A stretch of 47,383 nt of DNA from Selenomonadaceae bacterium (GTDB lineage Bacteria > Bacillota > Negativicutes > Selenomonadales > Selenomonadaceae): contig JAFXTD010000042.1 in assembly GCA_017535925.1 (NCBI GenBank), positions 1-47,383 of the forward strand, read 5' to 3'. The notes beneath the pieces are model-generated. The model was not told the origin of the DNA, did not search any database, and worked only from the letters and a program-made list of their open reading frames with translations. This document shows, piece by piece, positions 16,483 through 24,611 of the stretch (positions are counted from its first letter, which is position 1; each line of letters begins with the position of its first letter). The position numbers and the translations under genes were made by a program.

Positions 16483-17076
16483 ATGAGAAAGTTTGTTGCA
16501 ACGGTGTTAAGCTTGTTTGTCATGGCGTTCGCGACGGTGTGTTTCGCCGAGACTTACGAGATGACTTACGAGGCACGAAACTTCACCGAAGGTCTGAAAA
16601 ACGACCAAGCTTTTTCGGAAACTTTTAGCACTCCTCACGGACTTCTCAAGGTTCAGGCGCGTAAACTTTTGCAGTCGAAAAGCGAAAACCGGTTGCATTT
16701 CATCGTTTGGCTTGACGAGAATCGTCTTGACGACGCGCACTATCCGAAAGTGAATTACGGCTACACATTACGCGTATTCAAGAATACTTCCAATTCCGAG
16801 TTGTTTTATTCGCTTGAATCGATCGACCGCGCAATGCTTTTCGGCTATTCGCCCGCCAACAAGAAATTGGAAATCTATATCGACAGCATGAACTACGCGC
16901 ACGAAAACGGAGCATATCCTTACATTGTGGCATTGAAGAACGGCGATTTGATTTTGGCGTTTGAAAAATCGGGCAAGAGCAAGCGTTATCGTTTCAACTG
17001 GGATGCCAAAAAGAATTGGTTCAGTTATTCCGACCTCGGAGCGGGTTGGTCTTCCATAAACAAAGACAAGCAATAA
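16483..17076 (+). CDS. Secreted protein of unknown function
   Basis: 197 residues. The ATG at 16483 follows GGGAGGG and gives a good Sec signal peptide (RKFVATVLSLFVMAFATVCF, cleavage after CFA). The mature part is soluble, rich in aromatic and charged residues (YEMTYEARNFTEGL; NRLHFIVWLDENRLDD; KSKRYRFNWDAKKNWFSY) and has no recognised domain. It carries its own promoter, and a strong terminator follows at 17113, so it appears to be expressed alone. Its position beside the Tat hydrolases may be coincidental. Confidence 0.7.
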   Translation: MRKFVATVLSLFVMAFATVCFAETYEMTYEARNFTEGLKNDQAFSETFSTPHGLLKVQARKLLQSKSENRLHFIVWLDENRLDDAHYPKVNYGYTLRVFKNTSNSELFYSLESIDRAMLFGYSPANKKLEIYIDSMNYAHENGAYPYIVALKNGDLILAFEKSGKSKRYRFNWDAKKNWFSYSDLGAGWSSINKDKQ

Positions 17077-17112
17077 GCTGACAAGTTTTGCCTCTATATC
17101 TTGAAAGCTAAA

Positions 17113-17140
17113 AAGCCCTTCGGCGAACGTCGGAGGGCTT
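17113..17140 (+). terminator. Terminator after the secreted protein (CCCTTCGGC family)
   Basis: AAGCCCTTCGGC / GTCGGAGGGCTT stem. Same family as 14545, 33132, 33664 and 34021; the promoter of peptide gene 1 follows directly. Confidence 0.75.
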
Positions 17141-17144
17141 TACA

Positions 17145-17232
17145 TTGCAAAAAAATTTTTTTCTGCTATAATGCGTAACGAAATCGGAAATCTGACGTAT
17201 AAAGTAAAGAAAACAATTTGGAGGTTGATAAT
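17145..17232 (+). promoter_or_regulatory. Promoter and conserved 5' leader, peptide gene 1
   Basis: TTGCAA (17145-17150), 16-bp A/T-tract spacer, TATAAT (17167-17172), then a ~60-nt leader with GCGTAACGAAATCGG, ACGTATAAAG and AGAAAACAATTTGGAGG. Leader blocks in the same order precede the peptide genes at 32788, 33281 and 33787. Confidence 0.75.
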
Positions 17233-17616
17233 ATGGCAGAGGAAGGCAAAATCGCGGACGAAATGCTTAGTGAAGAAGACCTCGATAATGTTACGGGCGG
17301 TACGATAGCGGAAACAGCAGCGGACAGTTTTGCATTGTACAGACGCGGCTTAACGGATAAAGCATACGTCGGAAGTGAGCGCACTCGCAGAGTTATTAAC
17401 TTTAGAGGAAACGAGTACAAAGATCACGGCGGGCTTTTCAAGCCAAATGAATATTATGATAAGGCAGGCAATCTTACAAGCCGCGAAAATTTTTGGAAAG
17501 AATTCGATATGCAAAATCAAACGGAACCGGTTCCGGTTTCAGATGTAATTAAAGAAAAATTAGCTCCCAAAGAAGGTTCTCTCGTAATGGGCGGCTTGGT
17601 TTTATGTCCTACTTAA
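17233..17616 (+). CDS. Double-glycine leader peptide, member 1
   Basis: 127 residues, ATG at 17233 with TTGGAGG upstream. The first ~22 residues form a leader ending MLSEEDLDNVTGG, matching the double-glycine leaders of exported bacteriocin and Nif11-type peptide precursors. The core opens with ETAADSFALYRRGL and contains YKDHGGLFKPNEYYDKAGN then REnFWK(E/N)FD, both shared with the 32788 product. It has an extra 28-residue C-terminal extension. Such leaders are usually cleaved by C39-type ABC exporters, none of which is seen here. It lies alone between the secreted-protein gene and DUF445 copy 1. Whether the product is a toxin, a signal or an unmodified exported protein is open. Confidence 0.75.
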   Translation: MAEEGKIADEMLSEEDLDNVTGGTIAETAADSFALYRRGLTDKAYVGSERTRRVINFRGNEYKDHGGLFKPNEYYDKAGNLTSRENFWKEFDMQNQTEPVPVSDVIKEKLAPKEGSLVMGGLVLCPT

Positions 17617-17658
17617 AAAAGATTAATCGGTAATAAAAATCGTCTCGGCAGTAAAAAA

Positions 17659-17692
17659 ATCCCTTCGGCGTCAAGTCGACGGGATTTTTTTT
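17659..17692 (+). terminator. Terminator after peptide gene 1
   Basis: AATCCCTTCGGC...GTCGACGGGATT stem with an imperfect centre, followed by eight T. A variant of the CCCTTCGGC terminator family. Confidence 0.7.
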
Positions 17693-17766
17693 GCCTGAAA
17701 ATTTTTTGAAGACAGCGCGCCCGATTCGTGATAAAATAATTTTGACAGATGGAGGTGAAAATTTTT

Positions 17767-19152
17767 TTGGAAAATAAAACGAAGGCGACGGCGACCTTGG
17801 CGGCAAGTGCTTTGTGTGCAGTTTCGACACTGCCGGAAATTTCGCCGCTGAAATTTATTTTGACGGGTGCGACGGGCGGATTTGTTTTGGGACTTTTTAA
17901 TCACGGATTTTTGGCGGCGACAATCGGCGGTATGGCTGACTGGTTCGGCGTGACGGCTCTTTTTCGCAAGCCGCTCGGAATAAGTTTCCACACAGAAATT
18001 TTAAGACGCAATCGCGGGCGAATCATGGATGCCATCGTCGAATTCGTCGGCACCGATTTGCTCAACACGAAAAATATTATGGAGACCGTTCACGACGAAA
18101 ACACCGCGCAACTTTTGATTGACTACTTCGAACAAAACAAAGGGCGCGCCAAAACCAAAATCCTCGTGCGGGAAATTATCGGCGAACTTTTTAGCGGACT
18201 CGATACGCAAAAAATTTCTCGGAGCGTTGCGCCGATTCTTGAAAACGAAATTAAAAACCTCGACGCGGAAAAACTTTTCGACGCCGTGTTAAAGGTCGTC
18301 AAGAGCGACAAGCACAGCCGAAAAATTTTAATCACGCTTTTTGACACGGGGCATAAAATTCTTCGCAGCCCTCACATGCAAGAGGAGATTCTCAAAAAGA
18401 TAACCGAACTGCGCGAGGCTTACGAAGGCGATTCGGCGGGGCGTGCGCTTGTGTTGAGTTCAATGGACTTGACCGACGAAAAAATTTTGAACATTTTAAA
18501 TGAAACGGTTGAGAAAAAAATCAGCGACGCGGAAAAAGTTCTCAACACGACGGGCGCGCTCGTCGACAGCGACACGGCGAACGCGGCGGACGAAATGATT
18601 AAAATGTTCGGCGGCTTCGTGAACCGGGCGGCGGGCAGCCTCAATACAAAAAAATTTCTCAACGACTTGATGAAACTTTTCCTGCAAAAATTCGATACGG
18701 AAAATTTCATCAAGACGTGGCTCGATGTGAATGTCAAAGGCGAAACCGACCCGAAGATTTTGGAAAAGCTTCGTCGACAACAGGCAGCCAATCCGAAGTC
18801 AACGCGCATTGTCGAAGTCGAACGCAAGCCCGTCATTTGGAAAGAGTCGATTGATTATCTCGTTGACGCGAAGATTGACGAATTCATTAAGGACGAAAAA
18901 CTTCAGAAGAATTTCGACAAGCTCATAAAAGATTTCATTGAGAATTTGCTTGAAGAATATCGCGGGCAAATTCCGCAAATGATTCGCGAACGGCTCGACA
19001 AGTTCAGCGACGACGAACTGACGGAATTTGTCGAAAGTCACGTGGCTGACGATTTGCAGATGATTCGAATCAACGGCTCGATTTGCGGCGGCTTGGTCGG
19101 CATGTTCCTTTTTATCGTTTCGCAACTTATCGAACACATTGCCTGCAGGTAA
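17767..19152 (+). CDS. DUF445 family membrane protein, copy 1
   Basis: About 461 residues. The TTG at 17767 is preferred because GGAGGTG lies 11 bases upstream, while the ATG at 17749 overlaps that RBS. Features of DUF445: an N-terminal hydrophobic pair (TGATGGFVLGLFNHGFLAAT) with GGMADWFGVTALFRKPLG, a long helical cytoplasmic or periplasmic body (about 90-430), and a C-terminal ending INGSICGGLVGMFLFIVSQL, a second membrane anchor. The family's function is not established; envelope scaffolding has been suggested. A second, diverged copy lies at 20954, with a Tat FAD oxidoreductase gene between them. Confidence 0.85.
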   Translation: MENKTKATATLAASALCAVSTLPEISPLKFILTGATGGFVLGLFNHGFLAATIGGMADWFGVTALFRKPLGISFHTEILRRNRGRIMDAIVEFVGTDLLNTKNIMETVHDENTAQLLIDYFEQNKGRAKTKILVREIIGELFSGLDTQKISRSVAPILENEIKNLDAEKLFDAVLKVVKSDKHSRKILITLFDTGHKILRSPHMQEEILKKITELREAYEGDSAGRALVLSSMDLTDEKILNILNETVEKKISDAEKVLNTTGALVDSDTANAADEMIKMFGGFVNRAAGSLNTKKFLNDLMKLFLQKFDTENFIKTWLDVNVKGETDPKILEKLRRQQAANPKSTRIVEVERKPVIWKESIDYLVDAKIDEFIKDEKLQKNFDKLIKDFIENLLEEYRGQIPQMIRERLDKFSDDELTEFVESHVADDLQMIRINGSICGGLVGMFLFIVSQLIEHIACR

Positions 19153-19183
19153 CTCTAAAAAATTTTCAGGGAAGTGATAAACA

Positions 19184-20674
19184 GTGGCACAAGGATTTTC
19201 AATTCCGATTTCACGGCGCGACCTTTTGAAATTGGCGGGCGTGACGGCTGCGGGGGTCGTCTTGAGCGGCTCGACCGAATTAAATCATGCGGAGGCAACA
19301 AAAAATTTTTCGGGCTCGTCGATAAAATATGCGGATAAAAAAATTCCCGTCCTCTGCTCGGTCGACGTTTGCATTTGCGGCGGAGGATCTTCGGGCACGG
19401 CGGCGGCTGTCAATGCGGCTCGCAACGGAGCAAAAACTCTTTTAATCGAACGCGGCATTGCTCTCGGCGGGCTTGGAGTTTTGGGTTGCGTCTATCCCTT
19501 CATGGACACGCACGCGCCCGATTCCGATACGCCTTACCTTGTCGAATTGAAAAATCGTCTTCGCGCAAAAGGCATTGACCCCTTCGACGGTGTCACTCAA
19601 CAGACGTGGCACAATCCCGAAGTTTTGGCTGAAATTCATGATGAGATGTGTGCTGAAGCCGGCGTCGACGTTTTATATCAAACTGTCCTCGTTGATGCGC
19701 TTGCCGGCGGAGGAAAAATTTCAACGGTGATAGTTCAAACGATAGCCGGGCTTGCGGCGATTAAGGCGAAAATTTTTATCGACGCGACGGGCGACGCTTA
19801 CCTTGCACGAAATGTCGGTGTCGATTACGAACGCGGCTACGAAAAAACCGGCAACAATCAGCCGTTGAGTTTCCGTTTCGAAATGGGCGGCATTGATACT
19901 CAAAAACTTTATCAATATGTGGCGATTGATTTGCAAGAGGACTGGTGCAAGTCAAAGCTGCCGTATTTTGAAATAGCGGAGGCAATGCACAGAAAGCAAC
20001 GTTACAAATTGGAAGAATTCATGGCTCGCGGAGTCGAAAGCGGCGAAATTACTCAAGACGAGGCGGAGTACATGCAAGGCTACACGATTATCGGCAAGAA
20101 CGGAGTAATGAGCATGAACTGCCCCGAAATTCCCGTGAAGTTCAGCGCGACAGACCCCGTCAGTTACAGCAAGGCGGTTTCCTTCGGGCGAAAGATGATG
20201 CGCGACATTGCCCGCTATCTGATTAAACATTTGCCCGGCTTTGAGAACGCTTTTATCAGCCGCGAGGCAGTCATGCTCGGTGCACGCGAATCTTGGCGCA
20301 TTAAAGGAAAATATTATCTTGTGGAAGACGACTATCACAATCAAAGCCGCTTCCCCGATGCCGTCTGCCGCACAGCTTGGTTTATCGACGCGCACGGCGA
20401 AAAAGTTTCCGAAAAACTTCCCAAGGGCGGCTATTACGAAATTCCTTATCGCTCGCTTATCACGGATAAAATTTCAAACTTAATCGTCGTCGGCAGATGT
20501 ATCAGCGCGAGTTTCATTTTGCAGGCGTCAATGAGGATTCAGGCGACTTGTGCAAGTATCGGTGAGGCGGCGGGCATTGCGGCGGCTTACGGCTTGAAAA
20601 ATAATATCGCAGTCAACGCGATTGATTGGGCAAGTCTTCCCGCCAAAATTCGCAGCTATGTCAGTGCAGGTTGA
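19184..20674 (+). CDS. Tat-exported FAD-dependent oxidoreductase
   Basis: 496 residues from the GTG at 19184 (GGGAAGTG upstream). N-terminal twin-arginine signal ISRRDLLKLAGVTAAGVVLS. The mature protein is of the FAD_oxidored type: dinucleotide-binding VDVCICGGGSSGTAAAVNA with the acidic LLIERG end, a second FAD-contact IFIDATGDAYLARNVGVDY, and the C-terminal LIVVGRCISASFILQASMRI plus ATCASIGEAAGIAAAYG. Relatives act as flavin dehydrogenases or reductases on unknown organic substrates. It is 31 bp downstream of DUF445 copy 1 and may be cotranscribed. The substrate is unknown; exported Tat flavoproteins are common in anaerobic respiration. Confidence 0.88.
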   Translation: MAQGFSIPISRRDLLKLAGVTAAGVVLSGSTELNHAEATKNFSGSSIKYADKKIPVLCSVDVCICGGGSSGTAAAVNAARNGAKTLLIERGIALGGLGVLGCVYPFMDTHAPDSDTPYLVELKNRLRAKGIDPFDGVTQQTWHNPEVLAEIHDEMCAEAGVDVLYQTVLVDALAGGGKISTVIVQTIAGLAAIKAKIFIDATGDAYLARNVGVDYERGYEKTGNNQPLSFRFEMGGIDTQKLYQYVAIDLQEDWCKSKLPYFEIAEAMHRKQRYKLEEFMARGVESGEITQDEAEYMQGYTIIGKNGVMSMNCPEIPVKFSATDPVSYSKAVSFGRKMMRDIARYLIKHLPGFENAFISREAVMLGARESWRIKGKYYLVEDDYHNQSRFPDAVCRTAWFIDAHGEKVSEKLPKGGYYEIPYRSLITDKISNLIVVGRCISASFILQASMRIQATCASIGEAAGIAAAYGLKNNIAVNAIDWASLPAKIRSYVSAG

Positions 20675-20688
20675 GCTGTCCGGAACTA

Positions 20689-20905
20689 GGGGCTGTTGGT
20701 AAATTAAATCGTCGGCTTCGATTAAACGTTTCAAAGACTTTTATTTTTTAAATCTACTTTTCTTTTGCGGCGCCCAAAAGAAAAGTAGCAAAAGAAAAGG
20801 GCGTTGACCGCTATAAAACCTTCCAGGTTTTAAGTCGCGGCGGCCGCACGTCCATGTGCGGCCGGGTTTTCACCAACCGCTATTGTCGATTTTACCAACA
20901 GCCCC
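20689..20905. mobile_element. MITE-like non-coding element with terminal inverted repeats
   Basis: Fifteen-bp perfect inverted termini, GGGGCTGTTGGTAAA (20689-20703) and its complement (20891-20905), flanked on both sides by TA (20687-20688 and 20906-20907), a possible target duplication. There is no ORF inside. The interior holds three hairpins: CTACTTTTCTTTTG / CAAAAGAAAAGTAG (20754-20767 with 20775-20788), AAAACC/GGTTTT near 20816-20831, and CGGCCGCAC / GTGCGGCCG near 20841-20864. The ends resemble those of IS5/ISL2- or IS630-like elements. The right end abuts a heptamer repeat. Confidence 0.7.
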
Positions 20906-20907
20906 TA

Positions 20908-20935
20908 ATTCCCAATTCCCCATTCCCAATTGATA
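20908..20935. repeat. Heptamer tandem repeat (ATTCCCA type)
   Basis: Units ATTCCCA, ATTCCCC, ATTCCCA, ATTGATA, directly right of the MITE-like element and just upstream of DUF445 copy 2. Confidence 0.75.
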
Positions 20936-20953
20936 GAAGGGTCGTGAAAAAAT

Positions 20954-22231
20954 TTGAACAGATGGAACACGGCGGACACGACTTTACTTTGCGCGGCGTT
21001 GTGTTTTTTAATGGCGGTCGGATTCAAAATCACATTTCCCGGCAACGTCATTGCAGAAGGATTTTTATTCGTGACGGAGGCGGCACTCGTCGGCGGGATA
21101 GCTGACTGGTTCGCGGTGACTGCCCTCTTCAAAAAGCCGTTGGGTTTTTCGTTTCATACGGCGATACTTCCTCGACGCAGAAAAGATTTCATCAAGGCTT
21201 CGGTCGTTATGGTTCAGCAGGAATTTTTTTCGCGGCGTTCGATTTTCAAAAAGCTCGGTGACTTCAAACTCATGCCGCGTATCGTCGAATACCTCGCCAA
21301 AGATTCAACGCGCAAGATGATTGTCGACGAACTTTTTAACGTCGTGAAAAAATATGTTGCCGCTCAAAACAAAGAGACGCGCTCCAAGTCGATTGCCAAT
21401 GAATTGCGCCGAATTTTACGCGATATTCCCGCGCAAGGTTTGATTGAAGATTTCGGCTCGCACTTCAAACGCAACGACAAGGACAGAGAAATTTTTATCG
21501 GTATCGTCAAAGCAATGCGCAAGACCGCTGCCAAGCCCGAAACTTGCGATAAACTTCAAGCGATTTTGGAAGAATACGCCAATGAAAAAACCAAAAACAT
21601 GGGCGGCTTTTCGATTTTAATGGCGGGGCTCGCGCAGATGCTTGACCTCGTGAACTTCGAGGAAGCGGCAAGGATTATGCAAATTCAGTTGTTGAAACTC
21701 CTCGACGAACTCGCCGGCAATACTCAAATTCATCGCCGCACGCTCAACGAATGCCGCTTGAAAATTTCCGAACTGACCGATACGCCCGAATTCAAAGACT
21801 TGGTCGAACGGATTCAAATCGACGCCGCAACTGCCTTGCCGCTCGAAGAGGCGATTGAACTTGCGCTGATTCATTTGGAAAATCAACTTCGCGCTCCCGA
21901 TTCAAAAAATCTCGGCGGGCTTTTGAAGAAACTTTTCAACGAAGAATACGACAGACTTTTGAAATTTTTGAACGAGGACACCGCCGCCAAAGCCGCCTTT
22001 GAAAAATTTATCGACGAATTGACTGCGCGGGCGGCTCTTCATGCTCAACCGCTGGTCGGAGTCGTCGCGAAGTCCGCGCTTGACAAATTGACGGAGGAGC
22101 AGCTGAACAATCTGGTTTACGACAAGGCGGAGCAAGATTTTATTTGGATTCGGCTCAACGGCTCGATAGTCGGTTCGTTCGTCGGCTTGGCTATTTTCAT
22201 TTTGCTGAAGGCGGCGGGGTTGAGCGTATGA
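20954..22231 (+). CDS. DUF445 family membrane protein, copy 2
   Basis: 425 residues. The TTG at 20954 is the only plausible start after an in-frame stop at 20945; GAAGGG lies 12-14 bases upstream. The N-terminal membrane region is followed by GGIADWFAVTALFKKPLGFS, the family signature, then a long helical body and a C-terminal LNGSIVGSFVGLAIFILLKA anchor. It shares the architecture of copy 1 but is clearly diverged. It overlaps murI by 4 bp (ATGA), so translation of the two is probably coupled, tying this unknown family to cell-wall synthesis. Confidence 0.85.
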   Translation: MNRWNTADTTLLCAALCFLMAVGFKITFPGNVIAEGFLFVTEAALVGGIADWFAVTALFKKPLGFSFHTAILPRRRKDFIKASVVMVQQEFFSRRSIFKKLGDFKLMPRIVEYLAKDSTRKMIVDELFNVVKKYVAAQNKETRSKSIANELRRILRDIPAQGLIEDFGSHFKRNDKDREIFIGIVKAMRKTAAKPETCDKLQAILEEYANEKTKNMGGFSILMAGLAQMLDLVNFEEAARIMQIQLLKLLDELAGNTQIHRRTLNECRLKISELTDTPEFKDLVERIQIDAATALPLEEAIELALIHLENQLRAPDSKNLGGLLKKLFNEEYDRLLKFLNEDTAAKAAFEKFIDELTARAALHAQPLVGVVAKSALDKLTEEQLNNLVYDKAEQDFIWIRLNGSIVGSFVGLAIFILLKAAGLSV

Positions 22232-23010
22232 AGATTGCTTTTTTTGATTCAGGTATCGGCGGCTTGAGCGTCTTGCATCACGCAATGAAAGTTTTGCCGC
22301 AGGAGGAATTTATTTTTTTCGCTGACGAGGACAACGTTCCCTACGGCACGAAATCACCCGAAGAAGTCTTGCGCTTTGTCGACGAGGCGTTCAGATTTTT
22401 AATCGCGCAGGAAGTCGGAGCAATCGTCGTGGCATGCAACACGGCAACCTCGGTGGCGGTGAAAGCCATGCGCGAAAAATATTCTTTGCCGATAATCGGA
22501 ATGGAGCCGGCTTTGAAAGTTGCGTTGGACGCCTTCCCGAATCGAAAAGTTTTGGTGGCGGCGACGGCGATAACAATCACGGGCAAAAAAATTTTCAAGC
22601 TGATAAAAAAAATTCACGCAGAAAATTTCGCGGAGCTCAAAGCTTTGTCGAAGCTCGTCGAATTTGCGGAGCGACAAGAATTTGTTTCGGCGGCAGTGGA
22701 AAAATATTTGCGCGAGGAGCTTGCGGCTTACGACTTTGAAAAATTTTCGTCACTGGTCTTGGGTTGCACGCACTTCAATTATTTCAAGGACACGTTCAGA
22801 AAAATTTTGCCGCCGCATGTAAAAATCTTGGACGGGAACGCCGGCACCGTCAACGAACTCATAAGACGAACGAATTTAAAATCGTCACTAACCACTAACC
22901 GCTATCCACTGACCACTTACTATTCGGGTCGGAAAGTTGAGGACGCGGCGGAACTTTTGCGCTTGAAAAAATTTTTGCAACGGCTCGACGAAATGGAGAC
23001 GATAATTTAG
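22228..23010 (+). CDS. murI: Glutamate racemase
   Basis: 260 residues. It makes D-glutamate for peptidoglycan in the cytosol. The start at 22228 overlaps the DUF445 stop and gives the standard N-terminus MKIAFFDSGIGGLSVLHHA. Both catalytic cysteines are present: VACNTATS and VLGCTHFNYF. ADEDNVPYGTKS is the usual substrate loop. Near the C-terminus the residues LTTNRYPLTTYY are encoded by a heptamer repeat (22886-22920) that looks inserted into the gene but preserves the frame. gph follows 72 bp downstream. Confidence 0.95.
   Translation: MKIAFFDSGIGGLSVLHHAMKVLPQEEFIFFADEDNVPYGTKSPEEVLRFVDEAFRFLIAQEVGAIVVACNTATSVAVKAMREKYSLPIIGMEPALKVALDAFPNRKVLVAATAITITGKKIFKLIKKIHAENFAELKALSKLVEFAERQEFVSAAVEKYLREELAAYDFEKFSSLVLGCTHFNYFKDTFRKILPPHVKILDGNAGTVNELIRRTNLKSSLTTNRYPLTTYYSGRKVEDAAELLRLKKFLQRLDEMETII
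22886..22920. repeat. Heptamer tandem repeat inside murI
   Basis: Units CACTAAC, CACTAAC, CGCTATC, CACTGAC, CACTTAC, in frame near the murI 3' end. The complement of CACTAAC appears as GTTAGTG in the array just after the gene (23010-23044). Confidence 0.75.
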
Positions 23011-23044
23011 CTGTTAGCTGTTAGCTGTTAGTGGTTAGTGGTTA
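23010..23044. repeat. Heptamer tandem repeat (GCTGTTA / GTGGTTA type)
   Basis: Units GCTGTTA three times, then GTGGTTA twice, starting at the last base of the murI stop codon and filling half of the gap to gph. Confidence 0.8.
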
Positions 23045-23082
23045 GAAACTAGTTCCCGGTTCCTACAAAAGAAGGCGATACA

Positions 23083-23739
23083 ATGAAAATTTACAAGGCG
23101 GCGATTTTCGACATGGACGGCACGCTCGTCGATACCCTTGCCGATTTGCACGACAGCGTGAACGAAATGCTTGAGCATTACAATTTCCCGTTGCGCACGC
23201 TCGACGAGGTCAGGCAATTCGTCGGCAACGGAGCACGCAAATTGATGATTCGCAGCTTGCCCGCCGATAAGATTGATTTTGTCGACGAGGCTTTGAATTT
23301 TTACAACGGCTGCTACGCCCGCAACTGTCTGAAAAAAGTCAAGCCCTACGAAGGAATCATGGAGTTCCTCGCGGCTTTGGAGGCAAAAAAAATTCCGCTC
23401 GGTATCTGCACGAACAAGCAGCACTTCGCGGCGGTTGCCATTGCCGAAAAAATTCTTGCGCCGATAAAATTTTCTTACGTCAGCGGAGACGAACCCGGTC
23501 TGCCTCGCAAGCCCGATCCGACTCGTGCTTTGGAAGGTGCAAAAAAATTTTCCGTCGCGGCGGAGGACGTTGCTTACTTCGGCGATACGGCGGTTGATAT
23601 GGAAACTGCAAACAACGCCGGCTTCTTGGCTGTCGGTGTGACTTGGGGTTTTCGTCCGCGCAGTGAACTTGTCAAAAGCGGCGCAAAAATTATCGTCGAC
23701 CGCCCCCAAGAAATTTTGGAACGAATCATTTTCGGCTGA
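23083..23739 (+). CDS. gph: Phosphoglycolate phosphatase-like HAD hydrolase
   Basis: 218 residues. HAD superfamily subclass I phosphatase: motif I FDMDGTLVDT with the nucleophilic Asp, cap domain about residues 15-85, motif II GICTNK, motif III lysine in GLPRKPDPT, and motif IV AYFGDTAVDME. This arrangement is typical of phosphoglycolate phosphatases that remove 2-phosphoglycolate, but related enzymes act on other small phosphates, so the symbol is tentative. The ATG at 23083 follows AGAAGGCG. Its 3' end overlaps the convergent PLD/ATPase pseudogene by 14 bp. Confidence 0.85.
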   Translation: MKIYKAAIFDMDGTLVDTLADLHDSVNEMLEHYNFPLRTLDEVRQFVGNGARKLMIRSLPADKIDFVDEALNFYNGCYARNCLKKVKPYEGIMEFLAALEAKKIPLGICTNKQHFAAVAIAEKILAPIKFSYVSGDEPGLPRKPDPTRALEGAKKFSVAAEDVAYFGDTAVDMETANNAGFLAVGVTWGFRPRSELVKSGAKIIVDRPQEILERIIFG

Positions 23740-24169
23740 ACAAGGAAAAAATTTTTTGCAAGAAATTTTTATCGTCCGTCAAAGATACGCGGGCGATTTT
23801 TTTTATTTCGGAAAGTTTCATCGTCACGATATTGCCGACGATATTTTTTTCCGTCGAGGGCGGCAATTCCGATTCGAGGATATCGGAAACTTTTTGGCGA
23901 GTTTTTTGGTCGAGGTTCGACAAATCGATTATCAGCTGATTTTTTCTTGCGTTGACGGAAAAACTTTTCGGGGAGAATTCAAAAAGATTTTCTATCGTGC
24001 CGACCGCTTGTTCGGATTTCATTTTTTCGCCGAGATAATCTTCCCAAGAAAAAATTTTTAATTCGGGCGGAACGTCGAAGCCTTGCTCACGAAAAATTTC
24101 TGTCAACGTCTCTGAAGAAATTTTAAAAATATCGGGTCGCCAATTGTTTCGTGGCAATGTCCTCGTCAA
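23726..24169 (-). pseudogene. PLD/ATPase gene, C-terminal fragment
   Basis: Third piece of a broken ~610-codon gene (23726-25541). The frame is shifted by one relative to the ATPase piece; the reading likely passes near 24150 from DEDIATKQ into WRPDIFKISSETLTEIFREQ. About 130 residues, mixed helical, with DYLGEKMKSEQAVGTIENLF and MKLSEIKKIARVSLTDDKNF, no known motif. It has no RBS of its own, so independent translation is unlikely. It ends inside the convergent gph gene. Confidence 0.6.
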
Positions 24170-24602
24170 GCTGATTTTTTATCGTGAAGACGACGACGCG
24201 CTTTGAAATTTCCTGCCGCAGATGGTCGGCGTCGTTGCTCGTGAAAATAAACGTGCCGTGGTCAAGAATCTTTCCGTTTATCAAAGAGCTGTCGTCCTTG
24301 ACGAATTCTTTCATGTATTGCAAATTTCTGTTCGTCACGTCGTCAATCAAAATCGGGCAACCTTTAATCGTCAGCTTGAAACTTTCAATCTTACTCGGCG
24401 CGGTGTCCTTAGCCGAAATCGTCGGGAGCACTCGGTCGAACATCAGCTTTTGTCCGGTTGCAACGATTGAAGATTTGCCTCCGTTTTTGCCGCCGCGCAA
24501 AATCATGTACATCGGAAAAGTTTTGCCGGTGGAATTGGCGGGAAGAATTCGGTTGTAAAAATATCTTAACCTCGCAAAGAACGGAGAGGCGAACATGTAC
24601 AA
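24123..24602 (-). pseudogene. PLD/ATPase gene, P-loop ATPase fragment
   Basis: Second piece. It is in the same frame as the PLD piece and separated from it only by a TAG codon (24612-24614). It contains Walker A RGGKNGGKSS, a Walker B-like CPILIDDVTN, and FTSNDADHLRQEISKRVVVF, which resembles sensor and arginine-finger regions of AAA+/SF3-like NTPases. Without a start or RBS it would be translated only by stop-codon readthrough. The nearest recognisable type is an AAA+ ATPase; the exact family is unknown. Confidence 0.6.
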
Positions 24603-24611
24603 AATAATTTT

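Noticed and set aside
17749-17766. ATG at 17749 as the DUF445 copy 1 start
   Set aside because: It has no RBS and overlaps the GGAGGTG that suits the TTG at 17767; kept only as an alternative.
23035-23709. 224-codon minus-strand frame opposite gph
   Set aside because: Shadow of the HAD phosphatase gene; Cys/Phe-rich reading with no motif.
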